From the NCBI GenBank assembly GCA_963931865.1, contig OZ007511.1, forward strand, positions 9,848,603 through 9,912,602: a stretch of 64,000 nt of DNA, in the 5' to 3' direction. A program made the translations under genes and the position numbers. A model generated the notes under the pieces. The model did not search any database, had not been told where the DNA came from, and worked only from the letters and a program-made list of their open reading frames with translations. Shown piece by piece: positions 1 to 12,110 of this stretch; position 1 is the first letter of the stretch, and every line of letters begins with the position of its first letter. This stretch comes from Axinella damicornis. Taxonomy: Eukaryota > Porifera > Demospongiae > Axinellida > Axinellidae.

Positions 1-190
1 TAAGATTAAAAATCATACACCCCCTTCAAAAAAAATTTAATGTCAAATTCGAAAGCACATAAATTTGCAAGGACCCAATCCTGCTTTAGGAGGTGCCAAC
101 TGGGATATTTGTGCCTAATATTCCATCTTGATGCATTCACAAACTAGTACAGTCATAATACAGCATTTTCCATGGCAGTACTTTTTGCTA
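1..190 (+). repeat. Dispersed repeat, copy 1
   Basis: The stretch resembles 27121-27315 over most of its length, sharing the words ggacccaatc, aggaggtgccaactggga, tgtgcctaat and gtacagtcataata. Small gaps separate the copies, so they are old. No open frame is shared, and no terminal repeats were found, so the family type is unknown. Confidence 0.7.
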
Positions 191-1778
191 CGTATTCCAC
201 TCTGGTTCATAACAGGGTGTCAAACATAATTATTTATAGCCTACAAAATTAATCTCAACCTTGGTTGCCCATGAATCTACTTACCAGGACTTTGAATACA
301 TAAATCTAGGACTATATACTCCTGCATGTGTTTCAGGACCACTCAGTCATCCCTATAGCTGGTATACATACAATGTCATGACTCTAACTTAGCTCTAGCT
401 ACCAACATTCCCACTCCCCTTGCAGTTGACCCACCCTTTGTGCTCACACAGAACCTCCAAAGGATATTGATGCTGAAAGTCTCAGACCAACCACAAAATT
501 AGACTGCTGACATTGTTCGGCAATTTGGGCCCACATTTGGGAAAAATTAGCTGTCACAAACAGCATGTCCAAGTATATAAAAAAAAAATGTGCCAGGTAG
601 GAGGGGCAACGATTTTTGCAAATCTCCTCCCAAACCTCAGTTAAGAGCTCCACTCTCTCCCTGCAAACAGCCTGGACCGGTTTCGACCCTCATTTACAAG
701 CTAGCTGTCAGAAATATGGTTGCGAAGCCTGGGTTGGTGCTGTAGAGATGGAGTTCTATTTTTAATATCACATGTATCTCCTAAAAATGAGCTGCATGCC
801 GAACTGTGCATCAGAAGTCATGAAGTATACGTACACCCTTTTGTAGTAATATGGTTCATAATCCTGGCATGGGATTCTTGCACTGCCGTTTAAAAAATCC
901 CCCCTATATATAGAGTAATTACCTCTACAGGCTTTTGCTCACTTAAACTTAAAGTTCCCCCTAGCCACCCAGGATTAATGTCCACATACTACTTAAACCA
1001 CTTCAAGATTTTAAGATTAATATCATGAAAAGGGCATACTCATACAAAGTCACCCAGGATTTATCACTCTTTATAATTATGCGAACCCTTCAAGATTAAT
1101 GGGCTATGAAGGGGTTTACTTATACTCACAAATCTTGGATATTTATGTACCTTTTATGGACAGCTTTAAACCATCGGCGCATACTCCTACAAAGCCACCC
1201 AGGATTAATGTCCACATACTACTTTAAACCACTTCAAGATTAATGGACAACAAAAGGGTTAAAGTTTCCCTAGAGTAACTCTAGGCTCAAAACCTCATTG
1301 TACACACCAACTTCTGTAGGACCAGCCATTGCAACCCCATGTTGCAATTCACCGTAGCTAGTGCAAGCTAAGTAGTGTTGATATAATATTATGTTGTCTT
1401 TTGTGGAATATAATACTTGCACTTTTTGCAGCATTGAATGTAAGGTGATTTCCCTTGATCCAACGGTTAGCTACATGTGATATATCTTTGTAGCTAGTGT
1501 AGTGAAGTCCTCTGCACTGTCATTTCTTCTATAAAGCAACATGTTGTCTGCGTAAAGTACCTCCTTCTGAGAGGGGGACTTTTGCTACATCAATAAGAAA
1601 CAGCTGAGTGAGGCTCCAGCACAGAACTGTCAGAACCCTCCGGGTCACCTGAAATAACTGAGACTGATCGTTCCCCTCCACTGCAATCACTATATTTTGT
1701 CAAACCTCGATGAGTGCTGTAGCTACTAGAAAAGAGAGCTGACCTAGCCTAATTCCCAGGCTCCACAACTGAATAATT
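191..1778. other. Non-coding, AT-rich stretch with a short direct repeat
   Basis: No exon-like open frame with splice sites was found on either strand. A segment of about 45 bases (around 965-1010) recurs at about 1195-1240, both containing ccacccaggattaatgtcca. Nothing else recognisable is seen. Confidence 0.5.
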
Positions 1779-1855
1779 GGGGCGAGCCTGAGCGAGCCCC
1801 ACATAGACGAGTTTGCTGTAAATTTTCCATTTATTTATTTATTTATTTATTTCTT

Positions 1856-2832
1856 CGAGGGGCAACCGCACTCCTGGTAGCCGTTGCAACGCCGCGGTTG
1901 CCTCGCCGTAGCGAAGCTAATTATTGCAATTCGTTCCAATTAACGCACATGCCACGTGGCTCAGTCGATCGCGAGCAATGGCGACCAAAAGGGAGACAAG
2001 ACAGCACTCACAACTCAGCCAGCACGGTGAGTATTGGCATGTAAGCGTCAGTGAACGACAGCGATCACGGCTGTGTGGTCAGAATCTTCGTGTGCCTTTC
2101 CTAAGAATGGTACTGCCACCGGAAGTCGGAGAGAGCGCTCGAGCAATGGCGGCCACGGCGAGACAAAAGCGTTCATATCTCTACCACCAAGGTGAGTTTC
2201 AGCACAATTATTTTGATTTTGTGTCACTGCATTATAGCGATCACGACGGTGTAGTCAGAATCTCTGTACGCCATTCCGAAATAGACAAACGTTTCAATGA
2301 TTACATTGCATTATATTATACGAGGGGCAACCGCACTCCTGGTAGCCGCGTTGCAACCCCGGTTGCGACTCGCCGTAGCGAAGCTAAATATTGCAATTCG
2401 TTCCAATTACCGCACAGGCCACGTGGCAACCACGCTCAGTCGATCGCAAGCAATGGCGACCAAAAGGACGACAAAACATTATTACAGCACTCACAACTTA
2501 GCCAGCACGGTGAGTTTTGGCATGTAAGCGTCAGTGAACGACAGCGATCACGGCCGTGTAGTCAGAATCTTCGTGTGCCTTTCCATAGAACGGTACTGCC
2601 ACCGGAAGTCGAAGGAGCGCTCGAGCAATGGCGGCCAACGGCGAGACAAAAGCGTTCATATCTCCGCCACCAAGGTGAGTTTCAGCGCAATTATTTTGAT
2701 TTTGTGTCACTGCATCATAGCGATCACGATGGTGTAGTCAGAATCTTTGTAGGCCATTCCGAAGTAGTCAAACGTTTATTATTTAGATTAATTACATTAC
2801 GCGGCACAATTTTTCCTATACCAGGAGTGTAA
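1856..2832 (+). repeat. Family B element with an internal tandem duplication
   Basis: The ends are cgaggggcaaccgcactcctggta on the left and taccaggagtgtaa on the right, sharing the inverted core cactcctggta. The inside is two tandem units of about 465 bases. Each unit contains two ATGGCG starts in a good context, each followed after 45-60 bases by a GTGAGT splice-donor word. A 302-codon frame (1924-2832) runs across both units but is itself tandem and repeat-derived, so I do not call it a gene. A third unit lies at 3066-3490. Confidence 0.7.
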
Positions 2833-2902
2833 TTGGGGCGAGCGTGAGCGAGCCCCACATAGACGAGTTCAATGTGAATTTTCTTTATTTCTATATATAT
2901 TT

Positions 2903-4165
2903 CGAGGGGCAACCGCACTCCTGGTAGCCGCGGGTAAACGGTAGCACAAGCTAAGTGTGACAGTTCGTTCCAATTATCACACATCACGTGAGTACCATGA
3001 TAGATATTTATAGGGAAGATCAGAAATTATATAGAGTGCTATCAAGTCTCAAGTACCATTCATAGCCGCGTTGCAACCCCGCCGTATGTAGCGCGAGCGC
3101 AAGCTGCAATTTGTTCCAATTAACGCACATGCCACGTGGCAACCACGCTCAGTCGATCGCGAGCAATGGCGACCAAAAGGAAGACAAGACATTATTACAG
3201 TACTCACAACTTAGCCAGCACGGTGAGTTTCGGCATGTAAGCGTCAGTGAACGACAGCGATCACGGCCGTGTGGTCAGAATCTTCGTGTGCCTTTACACA
3301 CCGGAAGTCGGAGAGCGCTCGAGCAATGGCGGCCAACGGCGAGACAAAAGCGTTTATATCTCTACCACCAAAGTGAGTTTCGGCACAATTATTTTGATTT
3401 TGTGTCACTGCATCATAGCGATCACGACGGTGTAGTCAGAATCTTTGTAGGCCATTCGGAAATAGTCAAACGTTTATTGGGGCGAGCGTGAGCGAGCCCC
3501 ACATAGACGAGTTTGCTTCGAATTTTCTATATATGTTTATATATATATATATATATATATATCTGTCGTACGTCGTGCCGTAAATCACTTCCTGCTCGTA
3601 TTTTGCGTGTTCTTGCATCATGCGTTATTTCCAAACTGAGTTCTCGTGCGTTGATATGATATCGCGGAGACTGTCAACTGAGACGCGAACTCTGAACAGT
3701 CTACCTCAACAAGGCCTTGCATGGAGACTATAGCGGGGCGGTGAGTGGCTAAAGCATTTCATGAAGACGGGTGAACCATGGTACCATGAACAGTCTAACC
3801 AGGCTCTGTAGCTACCTTCTCGCCTGTGGTGACAGCAAACTGGACGAAGTCTGCACTTAGCTAGCTAGCTATTCACCGACCTCAGACCGGTACATGTCCT
3901 GCAGAACACATGCCATTGTCACATGGTGTACTAGCAGGCCCCTGTGTTGTGCACGTGTGTCATATTACGATTTCTGTGATCTCAGTCGTGCAACATTGGA
4001 TGGGCTGCATTGGCAGGGGACATTAAAATTTGACTGACTGTGCATGCAAATAAGTACTCGTTCTGCATTGTAGCTACTCGCTCACGCTCGCCCCACAATG
4101 CCATGCATTCTCCTAGTTAATTACATTATTTACGCGGCACAATTTTTCCTATACCAGGAGTGTAA
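2903..4165 (+). repeat. Family B element interrupted by a family A element
   Basis: The left end cgaggggcaaccgcactcctgg (2903) pairs with the right end cctataccaggagtgtaa (4165). A complete family A element (3477-4117) sits inside. The remaining B sequence (3066-3476) repeats the ATGGCG plus GTGAGT pattern of the neighbouring copy. Confidence 0.6.
3477..4117. mobile_element. Family A element, complete copy
   Basis: Inverted ends ggggcgagcgtgagcga and tcgctcacgctcgcccc bound about 640 bases that match 4851-5487 almost base for base, including a tatata run just inside the left end. No coding frame is seen. The near identity of the two copies implies recent movement or a local duplication. Confidence 0.7.
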
Positions 4166-4850
4166 CTATATATCGTACGTCGTGCCGTAAATCACTTCCT
4201 GCTCGTATTTTGCGTGTTCTTGCGTCATGCGTTATTTCCAAACTGAGTTCACTTCCTGCTCGTGCGTTGATATCGTCCAACTGAGACGCGAACTATGAAC
4301 ACTCTACCTCAACAAGGCCTTGCAAGGATGGAGACTATAGTGGGGCGGTGAGTGGCTAAAGCATTTCATGAAGACGGGGAGAGCGCTTCAGTGAGACCAA
4401 GGGAGGTGATCCTCCTTGAACTCACAATCCCCTATAACTCGCCGGAGTCCCTTTCAAATGCTAAGCCATGCAACTGCTCAGAGGATGGGAAGTTGACTGC
4501 CCTGCACACGGTAACACTAAACTCACTGTGACCAGTCATGACAGATCTGGCATCAGCAGAGAACGAGGAATTCAGTCATCCTCGGTGGCAACAACAGAGA
4601 CAGAGACCGCTCCTGGACCTACCTGCCAGACTGCTTCAACGCTGTGAAGTGCATGCACGAGTGTCATAACTTCTGGTGTGATCTGTGTCGTTAAGTTGTG
4701 TTATGCTCCCCGTCAGACTCACATTCTGATGACATGCACATGCAACTGCTCCATGCACATTCAGCACAATGTCATGCAACTGTTCCATGCAAATTCAGCA
4801 CCTGCATGTACTCGCTCACGCTCGCCCCACAATGTCCTGCATTCCCCTAG

Positions 4851-5487
4851 TTGGGGCGAGCGTGAGCGAGCCCCACATAGACGAGTTTGCTTCGAATTTT
4901 CTATATATGTTTATATATATATATATATATATCTGTCGTACGTCGTGCCGTAAATCACTTCCTGCTCGTATTTTGCGTGTTCTTGCATCATGCGTTATTT
5001 CCAAACTGAGTTCTCGTGCGTTGATATCGCGGAGACTGTCAACTGAGACGCGAACTCTGAACAGTCTACCTCAACAAGGCCTTGCATGGAGACTATAGCG
5101 GGGCGGTGAGTGGCTAAAGCATTTCATGAAGACGGGTGAACCATGGTACCATGAACAGTCTAACCAGGCTCTGTAGCTACCTTTTCGCCTGTGGTGACAG
5201 CAAACTGGACGAAGTCTGCACTTAGCTAGCTAGCTAGCTACCTATTCACCGACCTCAGACCGGTACATGTCCTGCAGAACACATGCCATTGTCACATGGT
5301 GTACTAGCAGGCCCCTGTGTTGTGCACGTGTGTCATATTACGATTTCTGTGATCTCAGTCGTGCAACATTGGATGGGCTGCATTGGCAGGGGACATTAAA
5401 ATTTGACTGACTGTGCATGCAAATAAGTACTCGTTCTGCATTGTACTCGCTCACGCTCGCCCCACAATGCCATGCATTCTCCTAGTT
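4851..5487. mobile_element. Family A element, second near-identical copy
   Basis: It has the same ends and interior as the copy at 3477-4117. It starts directly after the right end of an older family A copy (4809-4850), so two elements of one family abut with no spacer. A family B right end follows at 5488-5527. Confidence 0.7.
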
Positions 5488-6268
5488 ATATTACGCGGCA
5501 CAATTTTTCCTATACCAGGAGTGTAATATATCTATCTATCGTACGTCGTGCCGTAAATCACTTCCTGCTCGTATTTTGCGTGTCATTGCGTCATGCGTTA
5601 ATTCAAACCACAAGCGTTGCAACGTCCGAAACGACTGAGACGTGAACTGAACGGTCTACCTCAACAAGGATGGAGACTATAGCGCGCGGTGAGGGGCTAA
5701 AGCATTTCATGAAGACGGGGAGAGTGCTTCAAGCGATCTCATGTCCTGCATGCAGAGCACATCATGGTGTGTAGCAGCTAACAAGCAAGCATGCATGCAG
5801 GCTTTAATACTGCATGCATTATAAAAACCATCACGGTGTGTTAGACTGCTGCTTCAGCTATTGCCAGAGGATGGGAACTTGACTGGCCTGCGCTTGGTTA
5901 ACACGTAACCCACTGGCTGACTGTGACCAGTCATGACAGATCTGGCATCGATCAGCAGAGAATAAGAAAGTCGCCCTCCGGTGGCGACAACAAAGACAGA
6001 GAGCTCTCCTGGACCTACCTAGCTACCAGACTGCTTCAGCTAACCTGATTCACAGTTGCTGTGAAGTGCACGGGTGTATTTTTAGTGTCATAACTTCTGG
6101 TGTGATCTGTGTCCTTAAGTTGTACTATGCTCTTCTGATGACATGCACTGACAGTCATGCTGCACATGCATAATGCGCATGCAAGTGCTCCATGCACATT
6201 CGACAACTGTACTCGCTCAGGCTCGCCCCACAATGTTCTGCATTCGTCTAGTATATAAGTATCACCAT

Positions 6269-6570
6269 AGAGCGGCTGTATTGACGTAACAAAACCACGT
6301 GACTGAGTACTTCCGCACGGCAAAAGAACATGGAGTTCAATGGCAGCTGGACGGAAACTACTAACTCACTTGTACTCGAGGTCGCGTAGCTGCTCAATCT
6401 AATCGGCATGGTAACTGCGCTACAGCGACAGTTAAGTTCCGAGCTGCTTGCGTTTCTAAGATCACTGTAGAAATTGCTGCTTCTTGCCATGCAGTCTTAT
6501 GAGAGAAACGGAGTATAACGGAGGGCGTTTCGGTTGTTTTACGGCCGGTGACGTCAAACGCAGCCGCTCT
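6269..6570. mobile_element. Short inverted-repeat element (AGAGCGGCTG ends)
   Basis: The 302-base element has imperfect inverted ends agagcggctgtattgacg and cgtcaaacgcagccgctct. It splits a copy of the palindromic family C element (agtatcaccatag ... tagtaccaagctataccgg). It is non-coding. Confidence 0.7.
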
Positions 6571-6627
6571 ATCTATAGTACCAAGCTATACCGGAAACAG
6601 TCGTTAGGCCAGCGGTCCAAATAATTA

Positions 6628-7579
6628 TATTTAGTCCCTTGCAGATGCTGGCACACCAAACTGGGTAAACCGCACAACAGAGGTTTTCTGGGATCCTTGT
6701 ACAAGGGAAACCTCCTCCACCAAGGGCATGCTGTCAATGACATATGGGATGCAGTGATGAGTCAAGAACTACTGGCATGGAAATCTTCAGTTGGCACAAT
6801 CCCAAATAACTCTGAAACTGGTGGCCGTCTTCGCTTTTACCGATGTTACAAGTCAGAACCAGCGCCAACCCCATACATCTACCAAACCATTTCTACAAAT
6901 AGGAGGCGAATCATCACTATGCTAAGGTGTGGCTGTCTACCACTTGAAGTCGAGACTGGCCGTTACAGATATCCAAAAACCCCTATCAACCGCAGAACAT
7001 GCCAACTTTGTAATGGAGACATTGAGGACGAAATCCATTTTCTAAATATCTGCCCAGCCTTACAAACGCTTAGGATACAACTTTACAAAGTTACCTCAGA
7101 ATCAAACATCCATGATCGGGTAAATCTGTACTCTCTCCCAGTTCATCAAAGGACAATCCTCATCTTGCAGTTATGTGCAGAAAACCCAGTCATAAGCAAG
7201 CTTATATACGACATGTTCCTCCACCGGAAACTTCTACTCCAGCGCTAATATTCAAGTCAGTTAGAAAGAAGGAAAAAATAAAAAATAAAAATCTGTTTGT
7301 CTTCTGTGTATTCCATTCTGCACTCTGTTATCTGTCCCCTGCTTTTATTCACCACAGTGATTTTTAGTTTTGTATTTTTGCACTCCTTTTGGCTTTTTTG
7401 CTGCAACAAAAGTTGCCCCTTGCATTGTTGTGTAATTTACTCTGTCTACCCCTCCCTCTCCCTACCTGCTCCCCCTACCTCCAGTTTGTCTACAAACACC
7501 AATTTGAAAAATTAAAAGGAATAAGAAAAAAGAAAAGAAAAAAAAAAGAAGAAGAAAAAAAAAAAAAAAAGTCAGTTAG

Positions 7580-7610
<31 letters not shown>

Positions 7611-8511
7611 AATCTGACACCATTCCACCAGTTCTGCTTGTCTTCTGTGTATTCCATTCTACACTCTGTTATCTGTCCCCTGCTTTTATCCACCACAGTG
7701 ATTTTTAGTTTTGTTTTTGCACTCCTATTTTACTGCTGTCATGTACATGCAAGACCTCCACCCAAGAAGCCAACCTGACAGACAGCCCATGCATCTGCAC
7801 AACTATAGCAGAGAGAAACTGATCGGGTAAATCTGTACTCCTACTCTCTCCCAGTTCATCAAAGGACAATCCTCATCTTGCAGTTATGTGCAGAAAACCC
7901 AGTCATAAGCAAGCTTATATACGACATGTTCCTCCACCGGAAACTTCTACTCCAGCGCTAATATTTCAAGTCAGTTTTCATCTTGCAGTTATGTGCAGAA
8001 AACCCGGTCATAAGTATACGACATGTTCCTCCACCGGAAACTTCTACTCCAGCGCTAATATTCAAGTCAGTTAGAAGAAAGAAGAAAAAAAAAAAAAGAA
8101 AAAAAAAAAAAAATTGTTATCTGTTCCCTGCCTTTATTCACCACAGTGATTTTTAGTTTTGTTTTGCACTCCTATTTTGCTTTTACTGCTGTCACGTACA
8201 TGCAAGACCTCTACCCAAGAAGCCAACCTGACAGACAGCCCATGCATCTGCACAACTATAGCAGAGAGAAACTCTGAGGTTCAGTCTATGTGACTTCCCA
8301 CCTGAGGACCTACTCTGGTCAATGGCAGTATTACGGATGCCACAACTGAAGGAAAGCACTTTCTGTTACCCCAACCCTCACCACACCCGGACGAGCCCAC
8401 AACAAGAAAAACCTTACCACTTTAAGCTTTGCAACCTCCAATCTCAGGTCCAGGCAGCATCACCCGAGTCCAATGAACACTTAGTAGAGGCAATGCCCTG
8501 CAGACAAACTC

Positions 8512-8548
<37 letters not shown>

Positions 8549-8663
8549 CCCATTATGTGTTTTTATATTAACTCAGTTTGTACTGTGGTCCCATGGGTCA
8601 AAGTTTATGGCCTGCCGTCATGTGATGAGACCGAAAAATAAAATTCATTCATTCATATTAATA
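6628..8663 (+). mobile_element. LINE (non-LTR retrotransposon) 3' fragment
   Basis: A decayed retrotransposon end is inserted in a foldback arm. It contains the coding tail at 6697-7248, then a 3' region that repeats imperfectly three times: tgcactctgttatctg and caccacagtgatttttagt recur near 7320, 7655 and 8125. Partial coding repeats lie at 7814-7963 and 7979-8060. A-rich runs separate the repeats (7540-7605, 8080-8115). A C run (8513-8545) lies near the end. The element closes with aaaattcattcattc, a plausible short-repeat 3' tail. Confidence 0.7.
6697..7248 (+). pseudogene. LINE polyprotein C-terminal fragment
   Basis: The 183-codon frame has no ATG start (it opens from TTG) and is a fragment of a retrotransposon polyprotein. 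A Cys-X2-Cys ... His-X4-Cys cluster (CQLCNGDIEDEIHFLNIC, about residues 107-124) matches the zinc-binding tail after the reverse transcriptase in many non-LTR elements. No reverse transcriptase core is present. It ends in a stop at 7246-7248, and the last 50 codons are duplicated downstream. It is inactive. Confidence 0.7.
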
Positions 8664-9241
8664 ATTGGAATTTAAAGCAAGAACAGGAAGTGCCCGGGAA
8701 GCTTCATTCCAATATGTAATTAGTATGCCGCTTACTTCCTGCATTTTCCAACAGACAGCTCTCTCCAACCATGGCAGATTCAAGCCGGACTTGCGCCCGT
8801 TTTTATAGAATGGCACCTGTGCTTCACGAAAATCTACTTTTGCTCGGCAGCAGGTGAGGCTAGGCGTCGCAGGAGCGGCTTCTGTCAACATCGTCGCGCG
8901 CGACTCGATCGACACCCCCGCACATAAATCGGGTACATTTTGTTTTGCCTGGACTGTCATTGATGACCTATATATCGTTGGATAGCCCGAAAAAATCTCT
9001 ACAAAATATGTGGAAAAAGGCGTTTTGTACCGGAAAGTTTTTACGATACGCGAGATCAAAGTAAGCCCAAAACATTGCACATTGCGCACGTTCACACGTC
9101 TTGTTGACAAAGAATGGAGACTAACACGAGCTCAGAATGCTGGAAGAAGGTAAAAAGTAGGTCACCAATGGTAATACCCTTGCTGGGTAGCTTGGATACA
9201 TCTTGAGAGTTATGCTAGTGCCTGTTGTATCATACATATAA

Positions 9242-10388
9242 GCAGATTCCAGGCTAGGCATGGTCAGGGGCTGGGGTACATGCACAACATGCAATTTGCT
9301 ACTTTCCAGCCCTCCCATCTTCTCTCCATACCTGTGTGTAGGTCTGGCAATAGATTGGTTTGACGGCTGTAATGCACCTACTCCTATATATGGCCCTGTA
9401 TCTACACCCATGTATAAAAGCTATTTCGTAATCTCAAGTGCTGACATTTTGGCAAGGTATTGGAGCCCCCCCCCCAGATGTGCGGTCCTAGGACTGTCAG
9501 GAGGACAGGATGTCCCCCACCCTAATCGAGGTGGTGGAAAGATGGTTCGTCAGAGACTGGGGTATCTAACCACTTCCTCTAAGAACCAGCACTGCCATTA
9601 TTCAGTGCAAGCCTGTGTGCAAGCAGGCTAGTTTCGAGGGGGAACAGCCACATATGATAGCATAGCTAGGCCAGCTGGTGCTAAGGGGAACATGCACATC
9701 ACCCCAGGGACATACCACATACCCCAGGGTGGCTGTAGTGGGACATCATGGAGGGCACTCTTCTGAAAGTGCAGAGCAACATTCCCAACAATCACTCATT
9801 GCCATCATCAGCTTCCCCCTTGGGAACAATGCATTCACTGATTTTAATTCAGTTGTAGGTTACGTGGAGGAAACTGTTCAGGGTGCGTTGAAGTAGAAAA
9901 GCAGTAGAACCATTTACAAAATGACAAGTCTGCACACGTCATCTTGTCCTACTGCCCTGAGAACCTGATGCCGGGTGTATAGACCCGTCGCAGCTGACGT
10001 CGTCAATTCGAGAATACGACACCAACATGGCGGCTATTTAGCAGATAGATAGCAGCTTCTATGGCGATCTGCACCAACAATGCTTCTAGTATAATATATG
10101 TGTTGAATCGGATGAAGTTGGTTTAGACTCAAGCGTAAACAGATGCAGTAGTTGACCCTCTAGTGAACAGTTGTGACCTGGGCTAGTAAACAACTGAGGG
10201 ACCAGGATCAGCGATCTTCGCTGGGGTTGTTTGGGTCTGGGAACGAGACTAGGGACCACCAACTTACTGTTCTCCACCAGCTAGATCCTCCTGTCCCTGT
10301 GCTATTTCCACCTCAACCAGATCTGAAATACCTAAACCAGTCTTTCAGGATGAGAGGACTGTAAACAGCAATGGCTCCAGACCCACAC
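9242..10388. other. Loop of the foldback element
   Basis: No coding frame with splice support was found. It includes a short remnant of the gggaacgag palindromic family around 10235-10250. Nothing else is recognised. Confidence 0.5.
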
Positions 10389-10988
10389 TTATATGTATGA
10401 TACAACAGGCACTAGCATAACTCTCAAGATGTATCCAAGCTACCCAGCTAGGGTATTACCATTGGTGACCTACTTTTTACCTTCTTCCAGCATCCTGAGC
10501 TCGTGTCAGTCTCCATTCTTTGTCAACAAGACGTGTGAACGTGCGCAATGTGCAATGTTTTGGGCTTACTTTGATCTCGCGTATCGTAAAAACTTTCCGG
10601 TACAAAACGCCTTTTTCCACATATTTTGTAGAGATTTTTTCGGGCTATCCAACGATATATAGGTCATCAATGACAGTCCAGGCAAAACAAAATGTACCCG
10701 ATTTATGTGCGGGGGTGTCGATCGAGTCGCGCGCGACGATGTTGACAGAAGCCGCTCCTGCGACGCCTAGCCTCACCTGCTGCCGAGCAAAAGTAGATTT
10801 TCGTGAAGCACAGGTGCCATTCTATAAAAACGGGCGCAAGTCCGGCTTGAATCTGCCATGGTTGGAGAGAGCTGTCTGTTGGAAAAGGCAGGAAGTAAGC
10901 GGCATGCTAATTACACATTGGAATGAAGCTTCCGGGCACTTCCTGTTCTTGCTTTAAATTCCAATTATTTGGACCGCTGGCCTAACGA

Positions 10989-11483
10989 CTGGAAAATATC
11001 ACGAGTTTGTTGCCGTAGTATTGTTACGAGTGCGAAGCACGGTTACGATGAACAGTTAGGAGGCAGCTGTCAGTTTGTTTACAATTGGGGCATAAAACGG
11101 AGGCTATGCATGCCTACAGAATGCTCATCCTGGCTGAACCGGTAAGTTTTTGTACATGTAGCTAAAAGTAGACACAGATCGCCGAATATCTCTTCGTCAC
11201 GACCTAGCAAGTACTGTGTACTAGTGCTGGAGAATTTTTGAGGGTTGGGCTACCCTCTGCCTCTCAGTAATTTGGCGCAAGAGCGCTTGAACAGTGAGTC
11301 TAATTGCCTAGATCCAAATGCCTTGAGGCATTTTACTTTCTTGTTCCAGGTGCTCATACTTCTTTCATGTGGTGTTGGAATGTTGGAATGCAACTTGTTT
11401 CGGATTGATATCTGTTGTAGTTCCTGAGATATAAAGTGGCAAAGTTACCAGCAAAAACGTTTATCGAATTGTACATCGTAACC
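10989..11483. other. Non-coding spacer with family C remnant
   Basis: The first 70 bases (atatcacgagtttgttgccgtag...) match the inner part of the family C palindromic element also seen at 17510 and 18530. The remainder holds no recognisable exon. Confidence 0.5.
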
Positions 11484-12110
11484 TTAACCCTTTAAGCCCC
11501 ATTGACGTCTATAGACGCCATTTAGACCCTATGCACTTGTAGGGCTTCTCGTCAGTCCAAAAAGGGACCTAAATGGCTTCAGAGGGCCTAGGGACGACTT
11601 TGAGGCCCGAACTCAAAAATTTGGTTAGATTTCGGTGCGCCTCCCCCACTAAACGTACAAGCAGGGGGGGGGGGGGGAGGTATCGAAAGGGGGGGCGGCA
11701 GCCCCCCCCCCTTCGCCTGTCGTGGGCGTTTTTTTATTATAATGAGATTCATTGACCAGGGATTTTTTTAAATTCTAATGATATTCATAGACCCCACCCA
11801 GGCCCTCAAGAAAACATGCAAATTGGTGGTGTAAGGTGTGCCATCAGTCAGATCTGGTCAAAGATTAGGGAAATGCTGGGCAAAAATCCGGCTGACATCC
11901 ACCTTTGACCTCCGATTGCTGGGCTTGTGGGGGGTCATGAATATCATTAACGGTATTGCCAGAGGGGTCTCTCCATGTGTGCGGGGCCCCACCAAGTTTG
12001 GCCGCTGAGGAGCGAATGCTGCGGGAGAGGAGTACCTACGAAAGTGGTGTGCGCTGAATGCATGAAAATGTGTCGTCTTGGTGGGAAGAATTCGTTGGTT
12101 AAAGGGTTAA
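11484..12110. mobile_element. Inverted-repeat element with TTAACCCTTTAA ends, copy 1
   Basis: The ends ttaaccctttaa and ttaaagggttaa bound 627 bases. The interior is the reverse complement of 48615-49237, including gacgtctatagacg near one end. It has short G and C runs and no coding frame. It resembles a non-autonomous DNA transposon. Confidence 0.75.

Larger units (their letters stand above)
1779..6249. mobile_element. Nested block of family A inverted-repeat elements
   Basis: Family A elements begin ttggggcgagc(g/c)tgagcgagccccacatagacgag and end with the reverse complement, tcgctcacgctcgcccc, followed by acaatg...ctagtta. Left ends occur near 1779, 2835, 3477 and 4851; right ends near 4117, 4850, 5487 and 6249. 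The outermost pair shares the variant gagcctgagc / gctcaggctc, which suggests it is one element into which younger copies inserted. No transposase frame is visible, so these are non-autonomous elements. Confidence 0.7.
6601..10988. mobile_element. Long-arm foldback element, left arm split by a LINE
   Basis: The outer ends tcgttaggccagcggtccaa (6601) and the exact reverse complement (10988) are followed by long arms. The right arm is 10389-10988; the left arm is 6601-6627 plus 8664-9241. The gap in the left arm is exactly filled by a LINE fragment (6628-8663). The loop (9242-10388) has no convincing gene. The antisense frames of about 145-150 codons in both arms are the same repeat sequence read twice, not two genes. 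The element itself lies inside a family C palindromic element. Confidence 0.8.

Noticed and set aside
1924..2832. 302-codon open frame
   Set aside because: It runs across two tandem copies of a repeat unit, and the peptide is itself duplicated. No recognisable domain; the internal ATG plus GTGAGT words make more sense as short exon-like units than as one coding frame.
7389..7778. Lys-rich open frame
   Set aside because: Created by A-rich runs in a LINE 3' region.
8658..9110. 150-codon minus-strand frame (and its twin at 10520-10957 on +)
   Set aside because: The two are the same sequence in the two arms of a foldback element. No known domain or codon signal sets it apart.
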